The position numbers were made by a program, and so were the translations under genes. 64,000 nucleotides of DNA from Ipomoea triloba (lineage: Eukaryota > Streptophyta > Magnoliopsida > Solanales > Convolvulaceae). Below are positions 47,333-58,954 of this stretch, piece after piece. The notes below the pieces were generated by a model that saw nothing but the letters and a program-made list of their open reading frames with translations, made no database searches and was not told the DNA's origin. The stretch covers positions 2,831,764 to 2,895,763 of the forward strand of contig NC_044922.1 in assembly GCF_003576645.1 (NCBI RefSeq). The letters run 5' to 3'. Numbering within the stretch: position 1 is the stretch's first letter; each line of letters opens with the position of its first letter.

Positions 47333-50300
47333 CTAACAAGCATTATTATGTTCATCTGTACCTGGAGGGAGATCGACGGTCTGCCCAAATATATCGGGGA
47401 TGCCTTCCCAATTATGTTTCTCCCTCGTTTCCCAGTATCCACCAACATACTGGTAATGTCCATCCTCATCTTTGCGGAACCATCTTGGTTGCCAACCTCT
47501 CTCTTGCAATTTCCTAGCCTGCACAAATTATTTTGTTATCAGTTAGCTTAACATCACAATCTGCAGTGTTTCAAGTTCAATTACACAGCAAAAAGCGTTA
47601 AAAGATGTACCCGTCTCTGCAATTGTTCGAGCCTGAGCTTCTCAGCATTAGCCAGTTCATATTCCCCATTTTCCAAGTGCCTCTGATCTGGTCTCAGCCT
47701 TGAATCAGTGGGTGGTAGTTTCTCCCGCAGGCCAGCCGTCAATTCATTTAATGATATTGCAAAAGGAGTGAGGTTATATCTTGTCTTTGTAAGAGACTTG
47801 TCCCTTTCCCATAACAATATGGCATCCTCCATTGGATCATATCCCTTTGATTTTGTAGTTGGATCTCCCAATACATAATACAATGCTTCGTCCCACTTCC
47901 CCAGTAACATCGCCACCTTCTCCCCAGTTCGGTTGTCTTGCACAAAGCCATGGACCTTTGATTTCCAACAAAAATTGAAGTGTCAATGTTGATTTAAATG
48001 AAGCATGCTATATTTAGATTCAATTAGGGCATGGACCTTGACTGGGAAAATTACCTGATGACGATTTCGGTCTATAATAGACTGCTCCTTGAATTTGAGC
48101 ATGCAGGAATATTTACTACTGCCTTGGATGCGCATGGTGCCATAATGGTCACAATAGATTTTGCCAATTATTATATTATATATTGACGTAGTGACCTTGC
48201 TCCATCGGAATGTCTCACCATCTTCAAATTGCAAGGTTAAAATCCCCACTGGATCGAGCTGAATCGAGCGACCCCAAAACTTGCCTTTAAGATTAGAATC
48301 TGCCCAGAATTTCCACCCTCTTCCCTCACAATGACAGGCAACAACCATAGGATGATGACTCACCTGAACAAATATCACAGATTAGTTTTGAACTATTCCA
48401 TTGTTATTACACACTAGATTCGATTAAATCAATCAAGAACAGGGCAGCAGAGGCACCTTCTCAGAAAATGAAATAACCTGATGTTTAACAATTTAGTTGA
48501 AAAGAACACTACCTTTTCAGAGAAGAACCTCAGTCCTTTATCTGGATAGTCTGCCTCATAGGTCTCCCCAAGTAAAGGATTGAAAGGTTTGCATTGCCGG
48601 CCTTCGGTGGATGCATAACCAGAAACAGCAAAAGCAGCAATATTGAGGATTCTCATCAAATCGTCGCCCTGAAGGGGAGAAAAAAGCAAATATCACAAAC
48701 ACTAATAAGTTCGTTCAGTTATGGCATTTGTTCTCACAAACTAGCAAATCATTGCAAGCTGAGATGTGGTGGGCACAGCACAGCAACTGACCTGCTTTCC
48801 CCACTCAAGTGCCTGGTCAACCAAGTGTGAGTATTCCAAATCTTCAAAGCATTTCTGCAATGAAGAAAGTGGTTCATTGAAGTAAACAGGTAGACACACG
48901 CCAGACAGGTCTTTCCCTATATTATCCTTGATGATTGACCATAAGCCAACTGGCTTCTCTTTTTCCTTTGGTTCTGGAAGACTATCCCTTCTTTTGACAT
49001 AAGGATATTTTATTGCCTTTATTTCCATTCCAACTTCTCTGATTCGACCAGAAAAGAAAGATTCATCGTCATTTGTCAAAGAAAGACGAGCTTCTCTACT
49101 TCGATAGGAAGCACTTCTCATAGCTTCAGAAGACAGAAAATCATTTGTATCAAAAAAAGTGATATCCTCCTCATCTGTCTCAACATCTACTCCATAGCGA
49201 CTTTCATTGTCAGCATCTGAGTCAGTTGCACTGCCCTCTGACATGATAGAATAAAAATCTGCAGCATCCAAAGGATCAAAAGGAAACCAATGAACCTCTA
49301 AATGCAATAGTAAAAGACAATCTCATACTCTCAATCAGTGTCTCAGTGATTGAGATTACAAAATAATTTATTTCCTTTTAAAGACCATCTCAGTCACAAT
49401 GAAAGTGTTTTATTTGTTGCATTGCATATGATATCTTACTCAAATCATCTTCATGGAAATCATCACTGAAAGACCTTTAGATTTCAAGGAAACACTCCTT
49501 GTATAGTTGTATTCACAAAAAAAAGGACTTAAAGTTTTCCTCTCTTTTGATAAGTAACAAGCATGTATTTATCAAAGCACTGTGATTTCTTTTGAAATAA
49601 TTCACCAGCAAGAAAGTCATGCTAGTTCATAAGAGTTTCAAAACCAATAGACATCATCAAACTATTGATTATTCTTAGCCTTGTAAGAAGCAGAAACAAA
49701 CCACTAAATCTTCTGTTCCCTTGTCCACAGCAAGACTCCCGTTCTTTTGTTTCATCTACAACAGTTGTTTCCAATTCGATTTTTTCAGCCTGCAAGAGAA
49801 CATAACAAACAGCAGCCTCAGTACAGTCCTTTAGGAATTTGCAACACCTAGAAGATACTGGGAATCAACTTCTTACAACAGAATATAGCTATAAAATATA
49901 TGAAACAATCAATGGATCTTAGCAGTTAGCAGCCAACAGATTAAGAACACTGTTTTACTCTACTTTGCCCCCTTCATCATCCTCCCCAAAGACCAACCCA
50001 TGCATTATCCAAGCAAATTTGGGTAGATAATGGTTTTTTCTTGAAGGTATAGCCATACATAAACTATGGCAAGTTCAAGAAAGCTGAAGTTCTGTAAGTC
50101 AAATACTCAGCCATCATTTTTCTCACAACAAAATAAAAGAGTCCTATGATTTGTTTTTGTTTTGTTTTGTTTTTGTTCTTCCAGATCAGACGATATATGC
50201 TTGAGAATAGATGTCTTAGGCATCCACCTGGTAGAAGAGTTTGTTAGTACCGCAATTACCTCTAACTGTCTCAATGTTTCCAGCAACATCATATGATTAA

Positions 50301-51409
50301 GATGAAGGCCCTTTAACTTCCGTTGCAGGTCACCAAGTTCACATTCCAGGATAGCCTCACAATCTTTTATCACAGCCTCACCAATCCCTTCTTGCAGCAA
50401 CCTAGTCCGTAGTTTCTCAGTTGAAACAACAAAATCTTCAGAAAGGGCAAAATCACCACTTGTCAACATCCGTGGAAATTGATCTTTAGCAACCAAGAGA
50501 GCATCAATCCATGTAGTTCTATCCTCTCTGGATAGACAGCGCAAATGAAGTGTCTTTGTCCCTGTGAATATAGAAAGCCTTTTGTCATCTGACTTGCTTG
50601 ATCGAACTGATGAAACCTGCACATCATATTATGGTAAGTTTATTGATGAATGGACAGAACATTTACAAGAATTGTCTGGTGTACTAAACTACCAACAGTC
50701 ATCAATAAATAAAAAATCAAAATAAAAAAACATTCCAATAAACACATAACTTATTTTAAATAAGGATGGTACTTTCAGTTTCAACAGCATTCAACCAAAA
50801 AAAGTAAGTGTATATACAAAATTTCAGAACATAAATGTGGACGATGCATCTAATTAACTTTTAACGGACCTTTAAATGAATTTCCCCAAACGGTTTCCAC
50901 TGCCTTGAAGATCCAGAAAGTCGATGATTGCTTCCATTAGCCTTCCTCATATATCTCCAGGACTCCTCTCCGATCACCTTGAGACCTTTCTCTCTCCCGG
51001 GACTCATCACAATCTTATCCGGCCCGTGAACCTTGTAGTACGACAAAACTCCGTCTTCTAGCACAAACCATCTCGCTCTCCACCCCTTCCCGTAGTTCAC
51101 CCACTTGTACAGTACTCCAGCCACACACGCTCCACCATTCCCACTACTGTACACTTTGGTTTCACGCAAATCAACCACATTGTCATCCCTATCATGGCTA
51201 ACCGCCAAATCCGAGTCACTAGTAGCTAGAGAAGCGACCTGCGCATTCGAAAAGCTGGGTTTCGAACCGAATCCAACAGGCCTCACTGCTGCTGCACTCT
51301 CAAACCCTAGCTGACACTGCGATTGCGTTTGCGGAGGAGGCTTCACCGCCGTCTGATTCCCCCGATCCTTCTCAATCGACACCGGAGCAATGCAGCACAG
51401 TGGATTCAT
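47333..51409 (-). CDS. Oxysterol-binding protein-related protein, ORP1 type (PH + ORD)
   Basis: Eight exons (51409-50870, 50616-50260, 49789-49702, 49297-48792, 48668-48513, 48363-48055, 47955-47611, 47518-47333) join in phase to 828 residues. A PH domain (~95-240; [20 protein letters not shown], later [14 protein letters not shown]) probably targets phosphoinositides. A coiled segment and an acidic stretch ([20 protein letters not shown]) follow. The lipid-binding domain (~420-790) holds [12 protein letters not shown], then [12 protein letters not shown] and the family signature read as EKVSHHPM, where animal and yeast members have EQVSHHPP. The C-terminus has WQPRWFRKD. Such proteins move sterols or phosphoinositides between membranes. 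Length and order match plant ORP1C/1D/2A; which of these it is I cannot say. SIQLDPVG and IIDRNRHQ are typical of the group. No damage is seen. Confidence 0.94.
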
Positions 51410-52691
51410 CTACTCAAACACAAACCAACCAAACTATCACCCGATTCCACAAACACACAAAACCGCAAAACAAAACCAGCTCAAAATCAGCTCATTTCAG
51501 CAAATGCGATCCCGCAAATCGCCGATCTCTAAAGCGACACCGCTCACGAGGCAGAAATCCCAACTTCAAGTCCCCCACTCCGATTTGATTCCCTCCGGCG
51601 CCGACGTAAAGCTCCCGATCGGAGATCAAGAGGGCGATGCGTCCGAAACCGTTGTGATATGACATAAGATCGAGAATCAATACACGGAAACTGCAATGTA
51701 TTTATTGATTGTATAACTAAAGCAGTATGTACTGTATTAATTAACTACGTATAGCCTAATACCAATACCAGCAACTAATCTAAGCTACGGATATAGATAC
51801 AGCGTGTGTATATACACATATAGAGAGAGAAAGAGAAGACGAGGGTGAAGTGAAGCAGAGCAGAAGTTGCAGAGATCTATTTAATTCGACGGTCTGGTCA
51901 GTGAAAGAAGGGGGCGTAGGGTAGATGAGGTGGCGTAGGTTAAGCATAGGATATAGCATACACAACTTACTTGGTTTGAGTGATAGATTGTAAACAATGA
52001 TACAGGATGAAATCTAATGACAATCGTAATGTGTTTGGTCTATTGCGGTGATTTTCTTTTGAGCACTACATATTAGTCTTTCCCGAGTTTCTATCTTGTC
52101 AAATCGAGAATGTGGGAATCTTGAGCCAAAAAACTTTGAGCTGTGTAAAACGATAATGAGTTCTGTAATGCACAGACAATGACCTGATATTTGCTTACTG
52201 TGCCTAGGGAGTTTCTCTCAGGTTAACGGGTTTCACTCACACTGTCACCATAAAACTAGATCTCTGTTCAAATTTTATTTTTGTGATCAACTGAACTGTT
52301 TATGCGGGCTATCGGTTGTTTTTGTTTGGCAAGCGATGGGAGGTGGAGTAAATGAATTTAAATGCATGGGGTTATGTGTGTTGGAGCGGAGCGAGTGACT
52401 AATGATTGTGGAGACAGCTAACATGCGCAGTGGTGCGCAGAGGGTCCGGTTGCGGGACGCCACAAGCTGAGGGGGAAAGCTATTGTCCGCTGGGTGCGAT
52501 GGTGCTCAACACTCAACACTGATGACTGGAAAAACCATAACCATTTTTTTGTGTGGTTATAATTGCGTCACCTGAAATGACGCTTATGGCCCTCTTCGTA
52601 AGTACTGTATTACCTTTTGTTCCTTTGAGAATTTTTTATTTTTTTTTCATATAGGGGAAATAGTAAAAAAAAAAAAAAAAAAAAAGGGGGG
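51410..52691. other. ORP leader/promoter and spacer to first gap
   Basis: The plus strand near 51822-51840 has a GA-rich tract and TATACACATATAG, consistent with a CT-rich leader on the minus strand. Beyond ~52000 nothing is recognised. An A20+ G6 homopolymer pair abuts the gap. Confidence 0.4.
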
Positions 52692-52762
52692 NNNNNNNNN
52701 NNNNNNNNNNNNNNNNNNNNNNNNNNNNNNNNNNNNNNNNNNNNNNNNNNNNNNNNNNNNNN
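52692..52762. other. Assembly gap (71 N)
   Basis: Both edges carry the same motif, a long A run followed by G (A~22 G6 before, A~26 G~13 after). The gap is probably a homopolymer failure, not missing unique sequence. Frames translated across it are artefacts. Confidence 0.9.
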
Positions 52763-52764
52763 AA

Positions 52765-52796
<32 letters not shown>

Positions 52797-53811
52797 GGGG
52801 GTGGTTGCATAATCCATGAATATAAGCATATATACCTATATTGTTATCAAGCAGCATACTCAACTTTTACTACTGCCAAGTTATAGAGGTTTGTTTGCAA
52901 CATCTACTGTTATATCCAGACGTAACACTTTTCTATAAAAAAAAAAAAGGAAAAAAAAATCTTATCAAACTTAAAATAATATTTATAACACCACAACTTC
53001 TAAAATATTTTATTATTTTTAATTATACAGGAGGGGTGAAACCCCAAAATCATTTCTTGTTTAGGACACATAACTCTATGAGCTCTCTTGGATGCTCATA
53101 ATATCTTGTAGAAGAACACAAACATTTGCCAGCAATCAATCAAAGAAATTCATCTCTTTCCTCCCAGTGAGGGCTATTTTGGCCCTCACATCAACAACTC
53201 CATTGTTTCTTATAATAAATATGAGTAATTTTAACATCTCATTGTGATCAATGTCAACAATATCTAAAATATTATTTAGATCTCTAACAACAAACTCACT
53301 CCATAATGTTCCTGGTGCATTTATATGTTATTTTTAAAGGACCTACAAAAAATTCAAACTAACCTTTATTTTTATTTTTTTATTTTTTTCAAAAAAAAAA
53401 ATATTGCACATTTGCTCTTATGAACTCTCTAAATTGTAATACACAATATTATCTTTAACGATACAATGCTTATATTTCCAACATTCTTAATTAAAGGATT
53501 CTAGTTTGAGCAATGCTTATACACATGTCTAGAAGTACTATGTGTCATTATGTATATTTTAAATAAACTACATGTGCATACTACAGCGAAATGATCACGA
53601 CATTTTTAGAAAAAAAAATTGAGATAAATCGATTTAAAAAAAAAATTAAAATGTACAATAAGCTTTGAAAATAATAAAACAAAAGGGCTGACAACAATCT
53701 CTCTGGTGTAGAGTGTAAATGTGGTGGAACATAGCACGATATATTTATTACCATCACTTTGTTTTAAATGCATTCATATTTGTTACGGATAATTAATAAT
53801 ATGCAACCAAG
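52763..53811. other. AT-rich spacer
   Basis: A and T runs are common. I see no coding region or complete repeat. Confidence 0.4.
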
Positions 53812-53915
53812 TTTTTTTTTTGTTAGTACTATTGACTCTATTACATTGAGGCTTAATTTCATGATTCTCCATTTGTGAGCGTCACTACATGCCACTTGAC
53901 CACAAGATCATTGTC
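53812..53915 (-). mobile_element. SINE copy (family 1), minus orientation
   Basis: Poly(T), the 3' signature TAGTACTATTGACTCTATTA, a weak box B (ATGAAATTAAGCCTC on the minus strand) and box A (TTGTGGTCAAGTGGCATG) are all in order. Flanks TGCAACCAAG (53802-53811) and TGCAACAAG (53916-53924) look like a target duplication with one base lost. Confidence 0.7.
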
Positions 53916-54468
53916 TGCAACAAGCTAGATCACATATTCTACACGAAGATATGTGATCAAACGTACTTGAGGTACCACCTCAATTTTTTAGTACAATTTT
54001 TTTATTTAATATATATAAAGGAAAGAGATCAGGTAAAAATTAGTAAATTTGTGAAGATGTACAAATTAATCTTATTTGTTTATTTAGTATATTCAAGCGT
54101 TAATTTTTGTTTAAAAAAATATTGTAGTATCTTTATCATTACGACGATACATTATAATGCTTAATAGTGTATTTTTGATAATTAGCAGTGCACTGATGGT
54201 TTATAATAGTTTAAGCGTGTCACTTTTAATTGTTGCAGATCATACACTATCCAGCGTTTTTAAATATAATGTCATAATTACATAAATGTCACCATATTTT
54301 TTTATTCCGTTCGTAGATAGATAGAAAAGAAAACTTGCAATCACTACATGAGAATGCGTATGATGTAAAAAAAAAATTTATGTAATAGCTTAAAAATTAT
54401 AAACTACGGAGTAATTAATAAAACCCCATCAAGAAACCACCCCCCCCCCAAAAAAAAAAAAAAAAAAA
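53916..54468. other. AT-rich spacer to second gap
   Basis: A 91-codon frame at 53889-54164 is AT-rich and unrecognised. Nothing else is seen. Confidence 0.35.
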
Positions 54469-54592
54469 NNNNNNNNNNNNNNNNNNNNNNNNNNNNNNNN
54501 NNNNNNNNNNNNNNNNNNNNNNNNNNNNNNNNNNNNNNNNNNNNNNNNNNNNNNNNNNNNNNNNNNNNNNNNNNNNNNNNNNNNNNNNNNNN
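54469..54592. other. Assembly gap (124 N)
   Basis: Each edge is a C run followed by an A run (C~11 A~19 before; C~13 A~17 after), again a duplicated homopolymer pair around the gap. Confidence 0.9.
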
Positions 54593-55150
54593 CCCCCCCC
54601 CCCCCAAAAAAAAAAAAAAAAACTGGAGAAGTTATTGAGGAAGGGAACAAATTATTTTCATTATTTTGTTTTTGCTTTTTTTTTTTAATTTTAACTGATT
54701 AATTGAGTAAAAGAGATGAAATGTTATAGGGAGTCAAAAGACAACCGAAAGAAAACCAAAAGAAAAAGTTAAAAAAAATAATCATGCTTTTACGTAGCGT
54801 TTTACGCAAGTAATTCTAAAATTACATCATTAACATTTAATACTTTAAGTAATCATTACAAACCATACATTACTGGCATGCAATTGTACAAAGTCTTAAT
54901 AGGAGTAAATCAAGCATTAAAGCAAAATTTCACTCTACAATTAGCATATAACTTTTTTTTAAAGGACAATTATCATTATCATATAACTTAAGGATGAAAA
55001 ATGTAATTTTTTATTTTTTAATCTTTAAAATTGTGATGCAAAATTTGTAGTTTTACTATAAAAATTGTACTCAAGATCTCTAATTTTAGTTAAAACAATT
55101 ATATTACAATTGTTTGTAGCTTAAAAAAATGCTAACGATCAGATCTCGAG
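54593..55150. other. AT-rich spacer
   Basis: No feature is seen between the gap and the 10-bp target duplication (55151-55160) of the next element. Confidence 0.45.
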
Positions 55151-55160
55151 TATAATTTCC

Positions 55161-55365
55161 GAGTTTTTACCCATTTTGGTCCCTTGACTATTGCCTTTTC
55201 TCAATTTTACATTTTGACTTTTAATTTCACCTAATGTGGTCCCCTGACTTTAAAAAATTACCCTATTTTGGTCCTCCGTTAGGTTGGCGTGAAGCAAACG
55301 TTAAATGTGAGGGTACTTCTATCATTTTGCTTGATTGGCGCCTTCGAATACCTGCCTTGACCGAG
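55161..55365 (+). repeat. Left terminal inverted repeat of MULE
   Basis: A 205-bp arm with alternating AATTT-rich and GTCCC-type blocks (TTTTGGTCCC, GTGGTCCCCTGAC, TTTTGGTCCTCCG). In Mutator elements the repeats act as promoters for the inward-facing genes, so this arm may drive the zinc-knuckle gene; that is inference. Confidence 0.93.
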
Positions 55366-55803
55366 TAAACCCAAGTAATCCCCAAATTAAGAACATAATC
55401 GAAACAAAAAACCCTAATTTCAGAAATTGGCGACGAAGGCAGTGAACAATTGGCGAGGAATTCATGGTGATTCGAAGGGCTGGGAGTGCGAACTTGCCAA
55501 TATATGGTACGCAATAGCTTTTTACTTTGTTTGTTCTGCTTTTGTGTCTTCGTTTGTTGAAGGTCAGCGTATGCGTGTCTGTGTATTGTTGTGTTTTGTA
55601 TGTTGTTCAGTTTGTGTCTTTTATAGGGTCAAGTAAACAGGGGACCACTGAGTATTTGTTGTGAGCATATGTATTAGAAAACTGTGCTATGTGTTTGCTT
55701 TTTACTTTGTTTTTTCTGCTTTAGCTTTTGGAGGGGACCACTAGACACAATTTCAGCATTCTTTTGTTTTTTTTTTCTGTCTGTCACAACTGATGGGGTC
55801 CAT

Positions 55804-56614
55804 ATGAGCAGAAAGCATGTGGTTTTACACTGCACCTTGTGTAAACAAAGAGGACACAATAGTAGAAAATGCCCTCTAAAACCTGTAAGTGTTTTCAAAT
55901 TGTTTTAGCTAATAGCACATGCTTATTTACATGTATTTGAGTCCTTTATATTGTTTCCAGAGAAACCTTCAGCCACAAAGGAATAGGACACAGGCCATTC
56001 CAATACCAATAGAAGAACTGGTTGATGTAAGTTATGCATTTCATTGCAGTACACTTACCTTATACCCTTGCCACTGCTGACTTGTCTGACCTATACAAAA
56101 AAAAATGAAATTAAATAGATTCCAATTGAAGATGTAAGTTCAGAAGTTGTTGCAACTGATTTGAATGTTGAGGTTGAGTCATTGCATAATGAGGATGAGG
56201 CTTTGCACAATGAGGTACATGTTTTTTTTAAGGTACATGATTGTTTATTTATTAATTTTTGTTCTCTGTTTTCAAAAGGTCACTGAATCTGCACAAGAAG
56301 AGATACTGATGCCTGATGAGGAAGAAATGTCATTACCTACACAAGAAGATACACCATTACCTACACAAGAAGACTTACCATTACCTACACAACCTCACTT
56401 TGAAGATGATGAAGGCCATAACAGTGTTGAACAAGGTCATGGTGTCCAGACAAGCTTTGCTGTAAATCCCTCTCCCAGAATGCCTAAGACACTTGGTCTA
56501 ACAAAGAAAAGGAAGCCTGTTGCTCAGGGAGTGCAGAGAAAATATAGGACAAGGTCTTCAATGACTTATAAAGGCAAATCTGGAAATGCTAAACAACCAA
56601 TTGAAATTGATTAA
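55804..56614 (+). CDS. MULE-borne zinc-knuckle protein (transposase C-terminal remnant)
   Basis: Exons 55804-55884, 55961-56026, 56119-56214 and 56279-56614 join in phase to 192 residues if the ATG at 55804 is used. The first exon carries a CCHC knuckle, CTLCKQRGHNSRKC, of the kind found near the C-terminus of plant MULE transposases. The rest is acidic and then basic: three PLPTQED-like units, a KKRKP patch and an end IEID. The true start may lie upstream: a short frame (MVIRRAGSANLPIY, start ~55467) followed by GTACGC could be a first exon. The catalytic region expected before the knuckle is absent. It is probably a leftover of a transposase gene; whether it makes protein is unknown. Confidence 0.6.
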
Positions 56615-57062
56615 GGGCTTAAATTGTTGAAATATTTTGCTAGATGTTTTCAAGTTGACTGCTTTTTGATATTTCACCATGATTGAGATGTAATTTGCTA
56701 CAGTTAATGGTGGTAAATATTTTGGTAGATGTTGACATGAACATTATGAATGTCTTTTGGATACTTTAGTATCAATGGTGGTAAATCTGTGGTGTAATGC
56801 AGTTGTAATCCAATACAATTGCAGTTTATATAATCTGTGATGTAATGCAACTGTAATGAACAGTATTTTGGATACCTCAGTTTATGAATGTATAATTTTT
56901 TCCAGTTTACCATTGCTTTATTTTTCCAGTGAGTATTATTGTGGTGTAATAAACCAGTGCACTTTTACAGTAGCAATAAAACATATATTCATTCATAAAA
57001 CAGTGCCAGTTTACACACTTTCATTCTTAAAGTAGTGCAATATTACAATAACTAAGACTACA

Positions 57063-57625
57063 TCATGCTAAAGATAGTTTAACACTATGAGTACCAATTT
57101 CATATGTGTTAAAGTACAAATAAAACAAACTAGATGCTAAAATAATAAGCACAAACCACTTAATCCTACACCTAAAGCCTCCTACTTTTGCACAATTACA
57201 AGTTCTTGGGAGGACACCACCAGAGGAGGACACCACCAATGCTTTCAATCTCTCAATTTCCTCATCTTTTCTATTCATACTTCTTAATAAGCCAGGGATT
57301 ATCTTCTTCGAACGGGCACACATGGGAGGATCAAACCATTCCTTGAATCCACATTTGACACCATCCTATCAACAAATTCAAGAATTCTCACAAAGAAGGT
57401 CCAATTGAAAAAATTTCCAAAATACAAAATAAGGGAATTGCTCCTTACACAAACCCAAAACCTACGACCTGGATTTTCGCTACTCCAAGACGTTTGAATG
57501 CTCCATTCACTGCCACAATTGCAAATTCGCGTCGGGATTGCATCTCCGTAATGGTACCTTTGCCTTGGCGATGATGATGATGATGAACAAGAAAGCTTAG
57601 TGCTTTGCCTCCATTGTGTTGACAT
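57063..57625 (-). CDS. MULE-borne GRF zinc-finger protein with C-terminal membrane segment
   Basis: Exons 57625-57449 and 57365-57063 give 159 residues from the ATG of MSTQWRQS. The GRF-type zinc finger is complete across the splice: CNCG, then TSWSSENPGRRFWVC, CGF and EWFDPP. A short coiled coil (RSMNRKDEEIERLKALV) follows, and a hydrophobic span near the C-terminus (WFVLIILASSLFYLYF) looks like a tail anchor. GRF fingers are found in DNA-repair and topoisomerase-associated proteins and bind nucleic acid. Small plant GRF-plus-membrane proteins are common but without assigned function, as far as I know. Here the gene lies wholly inside the MULE, 104 bp from its right terminal repeat, pointing inward. 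It may be captured host sequence or a true element gene. Confidence 0.75.
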
Positions 57626-57728
57626 TGTAACAAATTTTGGCAAATTATAGGAAGAAGAAAGCAAACAAAGCTAGGGTTTTTGGTGAGCAGCTGCGGATTG
57701 CCTCCACTGGAATGAATATGGCTATACG

Positions 57729-57934
57729 CTCGGTCAAGGCAGGTATTCGAAGGCGCCAATCAAGCAAAATGACAGAAGTACCCTCACATTTAACGTTTGC
57801 TTCACGCCCAACCTAACGGAGGACCAAAATAGGGTAATTTTTTAAAGTCAGGGGACCACATTAGGTGAAATTAAAAGTCAAAATGTAATATTGAGAAAAG
57901 GCAATAGTCAAGGGACCAAAATGGGTAAAAACTC
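57729..57934 (-). repeat. Right terminal inverted repeat of MULE
   Basis: The 206-bp reverse complement of the left arm, with an A at the position of the left arm's T in CAATTTTAC, an extra G in GGTTGGGCG, and one A/G change. It ends exactly at the 10-bp target duplication (57935-57944). Confidence 0.93.
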
Positions 57935-57944
57935 TATAATTTCC

Positions 57945-58481
57945 ATATGGAGAATAGCACACATACAACTTAAATTTACTAGAAATTGGATCCTAAAGGA
58001 CCTAAACCAATGTCTTGAACTATATATATAGAATTTGCCTAGAGAATACAATGGTCAACAAAAAAAAAAAAAATATGAGTAATATTATATGAATTTTCAT
58101 TTTTCACTCTACTTTTTTTTTTCATACGATATGTCATGCTTTAATTGATTAATAAAATGAGTAGATCATGACTTTTGTTCATTGTTTTTTCTTCATCTAA
58201 TAAAAATCCAACAATTGGTGCGTGTTATACTCCATGGAGTACACTTACCATTTTCTTGACTAAGTTTCAGCATGACTTCCCGCTTCAAGTGCGACAACAT
58301 TGAATTTATGTGTGAATGTGTCTCGTGCCATTAATAATATGGAATGTGCGCTAAGGCAATGAACTTTCGAGTTTAGACCGTGGCATTAGCTAACGAATAA
58401 CACTACGATTGAGATAATTGAGTTGTGGTCTCCCCTCCCCCGCCACACGCGCGTGCACACACACACATATATATATTGCTA
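57945..58481. other. AT-rich spacer
   Basis: Nothing is recognised apart from a short CA/TA run near 58455-58478. Confidence 0.4.
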
Positions 58482-58610
58482 ATGATCGTGGTCTAGTGAC
58501 ACAAAGTAGCTCTCACAAATGAGAGGTCATGGGTTCTAGTCCCCGTAGTTTCAGTAGGTTGTGAAAATAATTATAAACATATACTACATTATAACGAAGT
58601 CAATAGTACT
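58482..58610 (+). mobile_element. SINE copy (family 1), plus orientation
   Basis: Box A (CGTGGTCTAGTGACAC) and a good box B (GGGTTCTAGTCCCC, 58531-58544) lead to the 3' signature CGAAGTCAATAGTACT. A (TA)n run replaces the poly(A) tail. No clear target duplication was seen. Confidence 0.65.
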
Positions 58611-58802
58611 ATATATATATATATAAACCGTTTTAAAACTATAACGCTATATGATATGATATTTTTTCATAATATAGATTTATGTTTGTATGTTATTGCT
58701 AAAATATCTATGTATAAATATACGAAGAAGTAGAAGGAAAAAAAGAAGAAGATATATTTGCTACTGCATCAATATTCTTCCTTTACAAGACAGAGAAGCA
58801 TA

Positions 58803-58954
58803 GGGGGTGACCCCAGCCCAGGTGGTAAGAGAGATCCGCCTACAATTGAGAGGTCGTAGGTTCGAACCTCAAACCCTTGGATTGGGGTTTGAGTCGGTCA
58901 GTTACCCGGCTAGGGTCACAGGGTGAGGAATAAACCTCATTAAAATAAAAAAAA
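58803..58954 (+). mobile_element. Full-length tRNA-derived SINE (family 3) with 16-bp target duplication
   Basis: It begins GGGGGTGACCCCAGCCCAGG; box A (CAGCCCAGGTGGTAAGAG) and box B (AGGTTCGAACCTC) are near-perfect pol III promoter elements at tRNA spacing. The copy ends in poly(A). Identical direct repeats AAGACAGAGAAGCATA flank it (58787-58802 and 58955-58970). It is short (152 bp) and looks young. It is not a tRNA gene: the body after box B does not fold as a tRNA acceptor half. Confidence 0.9.

Larger units (their letters stand above)
55161..57934. mobile_element. 2.77-kb Mutator-like element (MULE) with two convergent genes
   Basis: Terminal inverted repeats (55161-55365 and 57729-57934) differ by only two substitutions and one single-base indel. 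They begin GAGTTTTTACCCATTTTGG. The 10-bp direct repeat TATAATTTCC flanks the element exactly (55151-55160 and 57935-57944). Those two facts define a MULE insertion of recent date. Inside, a plus-strand gene (55804-56614) encodes a zinc-knuckle protein and a minus-strand gene (57625-57063) encodes a GRF zinc-finger protein; they run toward each other. No transposase catalytic core (DDE) is present, so the copy is probably non-autonomous, formed by internal deletion. The paired convergent genes recall maize MuDR. Confidence 0.93.

Noticed and set aside
52610..52863. Minus-strand frames rich in Pro and Phe
   Set aside because: They are translations of homopolymers and N across an assembly gap.
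54404..54650. Minus-strand frames with Gly and Phe runs
   Set aside because: They cross the second N gap and its homopolymer edges.
58803..58880. Possible tRNA gene
   Set aside because: Box A and box B are present but the sequence continues to a poly(A) tail with target duplications, so it is a SINE.
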